A stretch of DNA of 38,701 nt from Natronolimnohabitans innermongolicus JCM 12255 (GTDB taxonomy: Archaea; Halobacteriota; Halobacteria; Halobacteriales; Natrialbaceae): the NCBI RefSeq assembly GCF_000337215.1, contig NZ_AOHZ01000084.1, forward strand, positions 80,768 through 119,468, in the 5' to 3' direction. How positions within the stretch are numbered: the first letter of the stretch is position 1; every line of letters begins with the position of its first letter. The position numbers and the translations under genes are program-made. Below the pieces are notes generated by a model that was not told where the DNA came from, did not search any database, and saw only the letters and a list, made by a program, of their open reading frames with translations. Positions 27,562-34,835 of the stretch are shown in pieces.

Positions 27562-28908
27562 CTACGATCCTTCGAAGAAATCGTCGATCTGCGCGTTGAC
27601 GACCGATCGAATGAGGTCGTCGTTTTCCTCGATAACCTCGAGGCGAATATCCGTCTGGAGCGTCTCCGCGACGACCTCCGGATCGTCGACGAAGGTGTAC
27701 TCCTTGTGGACGCCGCTGCCGTAGCCGCGGCCTCGCTTCTCGGAGGTAACGAAGTTGTAGGTCTCCGCCTCGGTCATATACCGGAGGTAGGAATCGCGTG
27801 ACTTCTGATCCGCGTCCAGGAGGTCCGCGATGTACTGGTAGACGCGGAACGCAACGGTACTCGGAACCGCGCTGAGGTTTCGCTTGGAGTAGACGGGAAC
27901 GATCGCGGTCGCGTACAGCGAGAGCTTCTTCTGGGTCGACAGCCCCTGCATCTGGGTGAGCGTCCGATCGCGTTCGGCCTCCCGCTGGGCGTCGCGAACG
28001 TGTGCTTCGCGAACCGAATCCTCGCCCTGGCGGTCGGCGAGTTCTCCCGCCTTCCGGAACAGATCGATCGCCTTGCGGGCGTCGCCGTGGTCCTGTGCGG
28101 CGAACGCCGAGCTGAGCGGGATGATCCCGTCCTCGAGGACGTCGTCGTGGTAGGCGTCGCGACGTCGGTCCAGGATCGCCTGCAGCTGATTCGCGTCGTA
28201 GTCCGGGAAAACGACGTCCTGCGGATTAAACGAACTCTCGGCTCGACCGTCGAGATTTTCCATGAATCGTGGGTCGTTCGTCAGCGCCGCAACCGAGATG
28301 TCGCCCTCGATCCGTCCGAGTTGAGAGGCTCGAGAAAGTTGGTAGAGGAGTTTCGAGTAGGCGGGTTCGTCGTTCGGATCGCGCTGGCGGCCGACGAGGA
28401 GGTCGACCTCGTCGAGGATGATGATGACCGAATCGAAGTACTTGCTCAGGAGTTCGTAGAAGCGACGGAGTTTCTGGTCGGTCGAAATACCGCTTTCGGG
28501 GATCTTGGCGTCGACGCCGGCTTCGGCCGCCGCGTTCTCGACGAGCCGATAGACCGCGCGGTCGTGGGACTTGATCGTCTGACAGTTGATCTGGACGACG
28601 CCGAAGCGAAGCTCCTGTGCGGTCGCCAGGTCGGCGACCTGCTCGCAGACCGCGTTGATGATCAGGGACTTGCCGGTACCGGACGGCCCGTAGAGAAGCA
28701 TGTTCGGTGGACGATTCCCCTGTAAGATCGGTCGGAGGTACGTGATGATATCGTCGAGTTGCTGGTCGCGACCGACGATCCTGTCCTCGTCGATGACCGT
28801 ATCCGGATCGAGTAACGCCTTATCACGAAAGACGGAGTTCTGGACCCCCTCCTGCAAACGACCTTTGATAGACTGTGAAAGAGACTGCTGGTCGTTGCCA
28901 TCAGTCAT
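27562..28908 (-). CDS. cdc6: Orc1/Cdc6 family replication initiator
   Basis: Orc1/Cdc6 proteins bind origin recognition boxes and open archaeal origins. This one has 448 residues from the ATG at 28908. The AAA+ domain carries Walker A GPSGTGKS (Lys80), Walker B IIILDEVDLL (Asp166, Glu167) and a sensor segment AALTNDPRFMENL with the arginine-rich lid beyond. A winged-helix DNA-binding domain fills about 345-448 (LSLYATAIVPVY, then YLRYMTEAETYNFV). All motifs look intact. The frame extends to 28965, but the TATA box TTATTTAT at 28932-28939 places a leaderless start at 28908. Iterons lie on both sides of the gene and one partial box sits directly upstream of its promoter, so autoregulation is likely. 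Confidence 0.93.
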   Translation of the reverse strand: MTDGNDQQSLSQSIKGRLQEGVQNSVFRDKALLDPDTVIDEDRIVGRDQQLDDIITYLRPILQGNRPPNMLLYGPSGTGKSLIINAVCEQVADLATAQELRFGVVQINCQTIKSHDRAVYRLVENAAAEAGVDAKIPESGISTDQKLRRFYELLSKYFDSVIIILDEVDLLVGRQRDPNDEPAYSKLLYQLSRASQLGRIEGDISVAALTNDPRFMENLDGRAESSFNPQDVVFPDYDANQLQAILDRRRDAYHDDVLEDGIIPLSSAFAAQDHGDARKAIDLFRKAGELADRQGEDSVREAHVRDAQREAERDRTLTQMQGLSTQKKLSLYATAIVPVYSKRNLSAVPSTVAFRVYQYIADLLDADQKSRDSYLRYMTEAETYNFVTSEKRGRGYGSGVHKEYTFVDDPEVVAETLQTDIRLEVIEENDDLIRSVVNAQIDDFFEGS

Positions 28909-28931
28909 AGTATCCGAGTCGCGGCGGTCCC

Positions 28932-28939
28932 ATAAATAA
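28932..28939 (-). promoter_or_regulatory. TATA box of orc1/cdc6
   Basis: On the minus strand TTATTTAT lies 24-31 nt before the ATG at 28908. It is the reason for choosing that start over 28965. Confidence 0.6.
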
Positions 28940-28950
28940 CTGTGGGAAAC

Positions 28951-28967
28951 CGTGTGCGAGGTCAAAT
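28951..28967. promoter_or_regulatory. Partial origin box just upstream of the orc1/cdc6 TATA
   Basis: CGTGTGCGAGGTCAAAT keeps the core of the iteron but lacks the C-run. It is 12 bp upstream of the TATA box, where bound initiator could repress or modulate its own gene. A weaker copy follows at 29027-29044. Confidence 0.55.
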
Positions 28968-29055
28968 AGAGAGATATTGGGCGAGAGAAGGGCTCTCTCG
29001 GGATAGATTTAGATATTGAATATAACCGTGGGCAAAGTCAAATCGAATCGGGACA

Positions 29056-29076
29056 CCCCGTGTGCGAAATGAAATT
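29056..29076. repeat. Origin-recognition-box-like iteron
   Basis: CCCCGTGTGCGAAATGAAAT plus T, in the same direction as the cluster at 27.2-27.5 kb. It touches the tandem duplication that follows. Confidence 0.75.
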
Positions 29077-29121
29077 TGGACCGTATTCAGTCTGATCATT
29101 GGACCGTATTCAGTCTGATCA
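29076..29121. repeat. Perfect 23-bp tandem duplication
   Basis: Units 29076-29098 and 29099-29121 are identical and each contains GTATTCAGTCTGATCA. A partial inverted echo, TTCAGACTGG, follows at 29132-29141. It sits between an iteron and the origin core. Confidence 0.75.
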
Positions 29122-29443
29122 CTGCTTCTATTCAGACTGGCCAATTCAGCGCTTGGCCCCAGGGCGGGTTACCACGGGGACGCCGGACACCGCGGAACGC
29201 TGGAGCACCGAATTCCGTCGGCGAGAGAGTACGTGAGAGGACCGCCAACCGGGGAAACACGGAAGAGGCCGTTTTGAGTATGAAGTAGCGTTCTCGAGAT
29301 GTGGTTGAGCCAAGTCGCCGAACCACGGTTGCTCAGACACTGGGAGAAGTACTGGGAGCTACGGCGATAGTAGCCACAGCGAGACAAATAGTGCGAGACA
29401 AGAGGTAGATACGTGAGGTGGTAACGTCCACCATTAACACCCT

Positions 29444-29466
29444 CCCCCCGTGTGCGAAATGAAATT
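29444..29466. repeat. Left inner origin recognition box
   Basis: A six-base C-run is followed by GTGTGCGAAATGAAATT, the best match to the iteron consensus. It lies 40 bp left of the AT-rich core and pairs with the inverted box at 29824-29845. Confidence 0.78.
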
Positions 29467-29505
29467 GGCCTCGAGAGTGGGTGGGGGTGAGCGGTAGTTT
29501 GGTGA

Positions 29506-29675
29506 CAGAGATTGCTTATACAGCCGATATCTCACGATAGGATAACCGTAAACCCAATATAGTGCGTTCTTCGAGTTAACCATTCCTAGTGGAAAGATTT
29601 ATTTCTATAGGTTAGAAACAGTAACCGCACTAGACCTTGCGGGACCTAGAATGAGATATCGGATGGTAATCTCTG
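29506..29675. repeat. AT-rich origin core bracketed by an interrupted inverted repeat
   Basis: The left arm has CAGAGATT (29506-29513), CCGATATCTCA (29524-29534) and TAGG (29538-29541). The right arm has the exact complements in reverse order: CCTA (29645-29648), TGAGATATCGG (29652-29662) and AATCTCTG (29668-29675). About 100 AT-rich bases lie between, including GATTTATTTCTATAGG, a good candidate for the duplex unwinding element. Confidence 0.65.
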
Positions 29676-29823
29676 ATACTATCTAACCGGGCCGCTACTG
29701 ACACCAAGGTAGGTTAAACAATCTCTGGCTTCGGCCGATTACGAATGCCTCAACGATTCTCCCGGCAGTTCCGTCGATCTTTTCCTCCACTTCCGATCGG
29801 CCGACCCGTTCTCACTCTCAGCG

Positions 29824-29845
29824 AATTCATTTCGCACACGGGGGG
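29824..29845. repeat. Right inner origin recognition box, inverted
   Basis: AATTCATTTCGCACAC followed by a G-run is the only inverted copy of the iteron in the window. With the box at 29444 it flanks the AT-rich core, the usual haloarchaeal origin plan. Confidence 0.75.
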
Positions 29846-29849
29846 AGGG

Positions 29850-30100
29850 GGTGACGTTCCAACTCCCTGCTGTTCTATTTTCTCTCTGTTTGCCTCCCAC
29901 TTCCTTCCCCACCGAACACTCAGGTTTGTCCCGATCTTCTCCCAACTTCTTTTCCTTTCCTTCACTTCCCTACTCCTTTTCCGACTGCTCTACCCTTTCC
30001 CAACTGCTCTAACTCCTGTCTTCCCTAACCGCTCTAACTTCCGACTTCCCTAACCGCTCTAACTTCCGACTTCCCTAACCCTTTCTCGACTGCTGGAGTT
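29850..30100. repeat. Pyrimidine-rich tract with 25-bp tandem repeats
   Basis: The plus strand is almost all C and T for about 240 bases. It ends in 25-bp units at 30020-30044 and 30045-30069, a partial unit to about 30080 and a degenerate one at 29995-30019. The core of each unit is CCCTAACCGCTCTAACTTCC. No protein is likely from it. Confidence 0.7.
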
Positions 30101-30560
30101 CGCTTCGCGAACAACACCAGTCTGGTCGAGACGGTCGATCAGTTCGACCACACAACTGATCGACCACCTGTCTCGTTGGATCGACAGGCCGACACCGTCG
30201 AGTTCTGTTCGGCCGATCTCGACGCCGATCACGTGGCGGACGCTTTCACTCGTCTCGAGGTACCGCTCGTCGGCGAACGGACGTCACGCGTTCTTCGCCT
30301 CAACCGGATGTCACGCGTCTCTCGTCCCAACCACCGCCGCCCAGATAGAACACGCCGTCGCCAGCCGGGTCGTTTCCCTCGAGGACGGCCGGTTTTCTTT
30401 CCTTGGCGACCGTGAACGCTTTCGAAGCACGGGGTGGCGAGGTAGTCGCGGAGTACTGTTACGTGCTCTCACCCGTGGCCAAGAAATACAGCTATGTGTG
30501 TGAGAGTGTGATCGATAACGGGTACTCGTTCCGACTGAAAACCCCGAAGACTACCAGTCG
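30101..30560 (+). pseudogene. Possible decayed gene of unknown family
   Basis: Coding-like pieces lie in different frames: one around 30100-30330 (LVETVDQF, then LDADHVADAFTRLEVPLVGE), one around 30337-30405 (IEHAVASRVVSLEDGRFSFL) and one from 30410 to about 30550 (EARGGEVVAEYCYVLSPVAK, then YVCESVIDNGYSF). The composition is haloarchaeal but no family is recognised. They could be the remains of one gene of about 150 codons broken by two frameshifts, or chance. The strong inverted repeat at 30128-30174 lies in the first piece. Confidence 0.3.
30128..30174. repeat. Strong inverted repeat beside the pyrimidine tract
   Basis: GAGACGGTCGATCAGTT (30128-30144) pairs with AACTGATCGACC (30154-30165) and GTCTC (30170-30174). 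The arms total 17 bp, with a 9-nt loop and one 4-nt bulge. It could be a hairpin, a dimeric protein site or a transcription end. Confidence 0.6.
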
Positions 30561-31543
30561 AGACTTCCTCCGCTCTGATATTCTGTCACCTGCGTCTCGA
30601 AGAAGTTCTTCTCCTTGTTCAAGTCAACCTGCTCGGACATCCACGGGAACGGATTTGCTGTCCCGTACTGTTCCGGTACGTCGAGTTGCCCGAGTCGTCG
30701 GTCAGCGATGTGTTCTACGTATTCGGCGAACTGCTCGGGACTCATCCCGAGGATTTCACCAGGACATGCCTCGTAGGCGTAGACTTTCTCCAACTCGACG
30801 GCTTCTGTTATCAAGTTAATCACTTCGGCCCCGAACTCGTCAGTCCACACACCGGGATTCTCCATCCGGATCTGATTGATGAGATCGACCCCGAACCCAA
30901 CGTGGAGCGACTCATCGCGCATGATGTACTCGAACTGTTGCCCAACGCCAACCATCTTGTTTTGGCGCTTCAGACCGAGCATCATGGCAAACCCGGCGTA
31001 GAAGAATATTCCTTCCATAATTACGTAGAACCCTACGAGATCTCGAAGGAAACTGCGTAAATCTTCGTCCGTTTCGATAGTGAAGCCCGTCCTGTTGATT
31101 ACCCGCGTCAAGTCGACTACAAACTCGTCTTTTTCCTGTATCGACGGGACACGATTGTACATTCCGTAGAGATACTCGGGTTCGAACCCGAGCGAATCAC
31201 AACAGTAAATGAACGTGTCCGTGTGGATGGCTTCTTCGTACGCTTGCCTGAGCAGATACTGGCGACATTCGGGTGCAGTGACGTAGTCATAAACTGCGAG
31301 CACGATATTGTTCGCTGTCAGGGATTCGGCGGTCGAGAAGAACCCGAGGTTCCACTCAACGAGTTGGCGCTCGGCATCCGAGAGGGCGTCACCGTTCCAC
31401 TGAGTGACGTCGTCTTGCATCGGAATTTCTTCGGGAACCCAATTGTTGTTCACCCCCGCTTCGTAGTACTCGCGGGCCCAGTCGTAGTCGATCGGAAGGA
31501 CCTTGTTCGGATCGTGTTCGGCGTCGTTGTTGATGATTGGCAT
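30551..31543 (-). CDS. nrdB: Ribonucleotide reductase small subunit, class Ic type
   Basis: NrdB builds the metal cofactor that starts radical chemistry in NrdA. This 330-residue protein has the full ligand set: Glu73 (FFSTAESL), Glu104 and His107 (YEEAIHTDTF), Glu177 (IMEGIFFY), Glu211 and His214 (RDESLH). The residue at the radical Tyr position is Phe111, and the first ligand is Glu rather than Asp. Both are hallmarks of class Ic enzymes such as that of Chlamydia trachomatis, which use Mn(IV)/Fe(III) in place of a tyrosyl radical. The end NPFPWMSEQVDLNKEKNFFE is also Chlamydia-like. The start is set at the ATG 31543; the upstream extension overlaps nrdA and is not family-like. It lies 37 bp after nrdA in the same operon. 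Confidence 0.94.
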   Translation of the reverse strand: MPIINNDAEHDPNKVLPIDYDWAREYYEAGVNNNWVPEEIPMQDDVTQWNGDALSDAERQLVEWNLGFFSTAESLTANNIVLAVYDYVTAPECRQYLLRQAYEEAIHTDTFIYCCDSLGFEPEYLYGMYNRVPSIQEKDEFVVDLTRVINRTGFTIETDEDLRSFLRDLVGFYVIMEGIFFYAGFAMMLGLKRQNKMVGVGQQFEYIMRDESLHVGFGVDLINQIRMENPGVWTDEFGAEVINLITEAVELEKVYAYEACPGEILGMSPEQFAEYVEHIADRRLGQLDVPEQYGTANPFPWMSEQVDLNKEKNFFETQVTEYQSGGSLDW

Positions 31544-31580
31544 TGTCGTAGTGAGTAATGTCTGTATGTGTATGCGTGTC

Positions 31581-34019
31581 TTACTGACAGGCCTCACAGG
31601 TGGGATCCTCGACTCTGCAGCGGTCGTCCTCGTCATCGGAACGATCACCAGTAGAGTCGAGGGCCGCTGACGAAGACTTATCCCGATATTGGGTATTCCC
31701 GTAGTCAGACATATTCAACGTCGATTTCTCGATTTGGGATGCACCGAGTGTTCGGAGATAGTAGGTCGTTTTCAGACCCAACTCCCACGCAGTCTCGTAC
31801 ACATCGGCGAGGAGCGATCCGTCGGTGGAGGGGAAAAAGACGTTGTGCGAGACGGATTGGTCGATCCACGTCTGTCGGTGTGCCGTCAGTCGAATCTGAT
31901 GGCGCGGGTCGATCTCGAAGGCGCCGCGGTACAGTCGCTTCAACTCGTCCGGGATGACATCGATCTCTTGAACCGACCCATCGTGATACTTGATACGGTC
32001 GACCAGTTCGTCGTCCCAGAGCTCCGCTTCTTGCAGATCTTCGACGAGGTAATCGTTGATGATCGTGAAATCTCCAGACATGTTCGACTTCACGTAGAGA
32101 TTCGAATACAGCGGCTCGATCGACGGCGTCGTCCCGTTGATAGTCGAAATGGTCGCCGTTGGAGCAATGGCCATCGTGTTCGAATTTCGCATTCCGTGTT
32201 TTTCGACGTGTTCACGGACGACGTACCAGTCGAGCGTCTCCTCGCGATCGGTCGGGATCTCTCGGCCACGTTCGTCCTCGAGACGGTCGACAGTATCTTG
32301 TGGAAGGAGACCGCGATCCCACTTCGACCCCTCGTAGGATGGATACGGGTCTCGTTCCGCCGCGAGCTTCGAGGAGTTGAGAATCGCGTGATACGAAACG
32401 AATTCCTGCCAGCGGTTAGCCTTCTCGACCGCTTTTTCGGCGTCCATCGGGATTTCCAACTGCATGAGTGCGTCGTGAAATCCCATGATTCCAAGTCCGA
32501 TCGGCCGGTGTCGCATATTCGAGCGTTCAGCCTCGTCGGTCGGATAGAAACAGAGATCGACGACGTTATCGAGCATCCGCATCGCCGTCTCGATGGTGTC
32601 TGCGAGGTACTTACGGTCGAGTTCACCGTCGGAGATATGCGTCGCGAGATTCACGCTCCCGAGGTTGCAGACGGCGTGTTCGTCCGCATCTGTGTTGAGC
32701 GTGATCTCTGTACAGAGGTTCGAGGAGTGGACCGTTCCGGCGTGGTCCTGTGGGGAACGAATATTGCAGGGGTCTTTAAACGTGAGCCACGGATGTCCCG
32801 TCTCGAACAATCGAGTGAGCATCCGCCGCCAGAGATCCTCGGCGTCGACGCGGTCGTACTGTCTGAGTTTTCCCCCGTCGGCTTGCTGCTCGTAGTCGCG
32901 GTAGCGCTCTTCGAACGCCTCTCCCGTCAGGGTGTGAAGCTCGGGAACCTCGTCGGGGCTAAACAGTGTCCACTCCCCGCCGTTCTCGACGCGCTTCATG
33001 AACAGGTCTGGAATCCACGCGGCGGTGTTCATGTCCGGCGTGCGCCGCCGCTCGTCGCCCGTATTCCGCTTCAGATCGATGAATTCGGGGAAATCCAGGT
33101 GCCAACACGCTAGGTATGCACACGCGGCACCTCGGCGTTTTCCTGAGCGGTTAATGGCAGCCGTAACGTCGTTACTGATACGGAGAAACGGCACCACGCC
33201 GGTCGACTCGACGCCTGTACTTTCGATGAGTGCGCCGGCCGATCGGATATTCGTCCAGTCATTGCCGAGCCCGCCGCTCCACTTCGAAAGCTGTGCATGG
33301 TGTTTGTATGAGTCGAAGATGTCCTCCAGGTCGTCCTGCACCGTCGTCAGGTAACACGACGAAAGCTGCGGGTGAGTCGAACCACTGTGGAACAGCGTCG
33401 GCGTCGAGGGGGTAAATTCCAGACTCGAGAGCACGTCGTAGAATTCCTTGGCCCGTGATTGTGGATCGTCCTCTTCGATTGCGAGCCCCATCGCGACCCG
33501 CATCCAGAACGCCTGCGGAAGCTCGAGGTATTCTCCGTTCTGCTCGGTTTTGAGGAAGTACCGCTGGTAAAGCGTCTCCATCGCCATATACTCGAACTGC
33601 CGATCCCGATCGAGTTCGAGGTAGTCGGCAAGGTCAGCCAGGTCAAACCGCTCGGTGAGACGCTCGTCGAGGAGATTGAGATCGACAGCCCGTTGGAGGT
33701 TCGTGACGAACGTCTCACGGTATGCGCGATCGAGTTCGAACCCAGTTAGGTCTTCGTCAAGTATCTCTCGGTAGTACCGCTGCCGGAAGACCGCGGCCGC
33801 AACGCGTTTGAGCGTCGGCTCGCTCTCTACGCGCGCAGTCAGTGCCTGGACAACGGCTCGATACACCTCGTCGGTGGATGCGCTTTCGTAGAGATTGCGT
33901 TCGATCTCGGTGATGAGGTCGTTCCAGTCTGCTGCAGTCAGATTCGTTTCGATGTCTGTGCGTGCTCGGTCAATGATCGACCGGATATCGGGGGTCGTCG
34001 CGGTGGATTGTTGGCTCAT
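31581..34019 (-). CDS. nrdA: Ribonucleotide reductase large (catalytic) subunit, class I
   Basis: NrdA reduces ribonucleoside diphosphates to deoxy forms. The 812-residue protein has the active-site Cys of LSSCYLTTV, the NLCTE triad (Asn, Cys, Glu), the second redox Cys in AVCNLGSVNLA, the radical-transfer Tyr pair in TTYYLRTLG and a C-terminal CEAC pair that passes electrons from thioredoxin-like donors. The N-terminus keeps only the rear half of an ATP-cone (NLYESASTDEVYRAVVQAL) and lacks the VxKRDG strand, so allosteric on/off control by ATP/dATP may be missing. The ATG overlaps the nrdR stop (ATGA). Together with nrdB this is a complete class I enzyme; many haloarchaea rely on the class II, B12-dependent type. 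Confidence 0.95.
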   Translation of the reverse strand: MSQQSTATTPDIRSIIDRARTDIETNLTAADWNDLITEIERNLYESASTDEVYRAVVQALTARVESEPTLKRVAAAVFRQRYYREILDEDLTGFELDRAYRETFVTNLQRAVDLNLLDERLTERFDLADLADYLELDRDRQFEYMAMETLYQRYFLKTEQNGEYLELPQAFWMRVAMGLAIEEDDPQSRAKEFYDVLSSLEFTPSTPTLFHSGSTHPQLSSCYLTTVQDDLEDIFDSYKHHAQLSKWSGGLGNDWTNIRSAGALIESTGVESTGVVPFLRISNDVTAAINRSGKRRGAACAYLACWHLDFPEFIDLKRNTGDERRRTPDMNTAAWIPDLFMKRVENGGEWTLFSPDEVPELHTLTGEAFEERYRDYEQQADGGKLRQYDRVDAEDLWRRMLTRLFETGHPWLTFKDPCNIRSPQDHAGTVHSSNLCTEITLNTDADEHAVCNLGSVNLATHISDGELDRKYLADTIETAMRMLDNVVDLCFYPTDEAERSNMRHRPIGLGIMGFHDALMQLEIPMDAEKAVEKANRWQEFVSYHAILNSSKLAAERDPYPSYEGSKWDRGLLPQDTVDRLEDERGREIPTDREETLDWYVVREHVEKHGMRNSNTMAIAPTATISTINGTTPSIEPLYSNLYVKSNMSGDFTIINDYLVEDLQEAELWDDELVDRIKYHDGSVQEIDVIPDELKRLYRGAFEIDPRHQIRLTAHRQTWIDQSVSHNVFFPSTDGSLLADVYETAWELGLKTTYYLRTLGASQIEKSTLNMSDYGNTQYRDKSSSAALDSTGDRSDDEDDRCRVEDPTCEACQ

Positions 34020-34519
34020 GTGTCAGGCGATTGGTTGTCTGCTGTCGCTGGTTCGAAGTCGTCGACGTCTGCATCAAGGACCGCATCAAGTTCGCGACGG
34101 AATTCCTCGGGTTCGGAGAAGGCCTTGTAGCCCGAGACGAATCGGATGTACGCGACCGTGTCGACCTCGCGTAACCGATCGGCGACATATTCCCCGATGA
34201 GACTCGACGGGACGGCGTGTGTCTCTCGGGCTTGAAGCGTACTCTCGACGTCGTCGACGAGACTCGTCACTCGCGTCTCGGCTACGCCGCGCTTCTCGAC
34301 TGCGCGTTCGATGCCTTCGCGACGTTTCGTCCTGGCAAAGGGTTCGATGACTCCGTCGCGTTTTTTTACCCGGAGGGAGTTCCACTTCGGACGTTCGTCG
34401 GTCGTAACGCGGAACGAACACCGTTGGCACCCACGACGCCGTCGGACCGAGGCTCCGTCAGCACTGGTTTCGGTATCGATGACGCGCGTTCGTTTGTCTC
34501 CGCAGTCCGGGTAGTCCAT
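34016..34519 (-). CDS. nrdR: NrdR-type transcriptional repressor with an altered zinc ribbon
   Basis: NrdR senses dATP/ATP through an ATP-cone and represses reductase genes. This 167-residue protein has a zinc-ribbon region at 1-40 and an ATP-cone at about 48-140 (VKKRDGVIEPFARTKRREGI, then VAYIRFVSGYKAF). The ribbon is not canonical. The first Cys of the usual CPxC is Tyr (MDYPDCG), leaving three Cys, and the following FTTYERP is VTTDERP. DNA binding may be weakened. The ATG at 34519 is used; a GTG three codons upstream is possible. It leads the operon and overlaps nrdA by four bases, so it probably controls its own operon. Confidence 0.88.
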   Translation of the reverse strand: MDYPDCGDKRTRVIDTETSADGASVRRRRGCQRCSFRVTTDERPKWNSLRVKKRDGVIEPFARTKRREGIERAVEKRGVAETRVTSLVDDVESTLQARETHAVPSSLIGEYVADRLREVDTVAYIRFVSGYKAFSEPEEFRRELDAVLDADVDDFEPATADNQSPDT

Positions 34520-34835
34520 AGTTGTCACTAGTCGGCCCTCTAGCTACTTGGCCCCATATGCAGGGGCTGCTGTTTCTAGCCGCAACATCCGGTGACAGTG
34601 GTATTCACATAAAACTTTCCAAGTGTGATTGCACTAGTACAACTACACTTGTTATGTGATCTCGAGCGGACAGAATGGACTCTCGGAGCTGTCTACAAAC
34701 ACTTGCTCTGGCGTTTGTCATCGAGCGTTTGGTTCGGCCAATGAGCATCGAGACGGTTTGAAACAACTTTCCGACGCAGTATCGGCCACTCGCTGTGACT
34801 GGGGATTTATTGATTTGCCCGTCGTTCCCACAATA
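34520..34835. promoter_or_regulatory. Region between nrdR and the right-end membrane genes
   Basis: This gene-free stretch must contain the nrd operon promoter (minus strand; a CATATG patch at 34555-34560 is the best TATA candidate). It also holds the promoter for the small gene at 34836, with TTTATT at 34806-34811, and the 30-bp dyad at 34621-34650. Confidence 0.5.
34621..34650. promoter_or_regulatory. Extended dyad, candidate operator upstream of nrdR
   Basis: AAGTGT and ACACTT arms lie symmetrically about the central palindrome ACTAGT (34633-34638), with a partly matching TTG/CAA between. CACATAA (34606-34612) and TTATGTG (34652-34658) form an outer, slightly offset pair. The centre is about 115 bp before nrdR. 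NrdR boxes are AT-rich palindromes of similar outer sequence, but this is not a clean match. Confidence 0.4.

Larger units (their letters stand above)
28968..30100. other. Predicted replication origin region
   Basis: This gene-free stretch upstream of orc1/cdc6 holds all parts of a haloarchaeal origin: boxes at 29056 and 29444, an AT-rich core at about 29515-29690, an inverted box at 29824-29845 and a pyrimidine-rich tract. The two boxes nearest the core point toward each other with their G-runs outward. I see no coding frame with protein-like composition. Function as an origin is inferred from structure. Confidence 0.75.

Noticed and set aside
29130-29440. Possible transposase remnant left of the origin core
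   Set aside because: Some frames are open for 60-70 codons and a GTGGTT/AACCAC hairpin exists, but no transposase motif or terminal repeats could be seen.
29745-30053. 102-codon Phe/Pro/Leu-rich frame in the pyrimidine tract
   Set aside because: Its composition comes from the C/T bias and is not haloarchaeal; it also crosses the inverted origin box.
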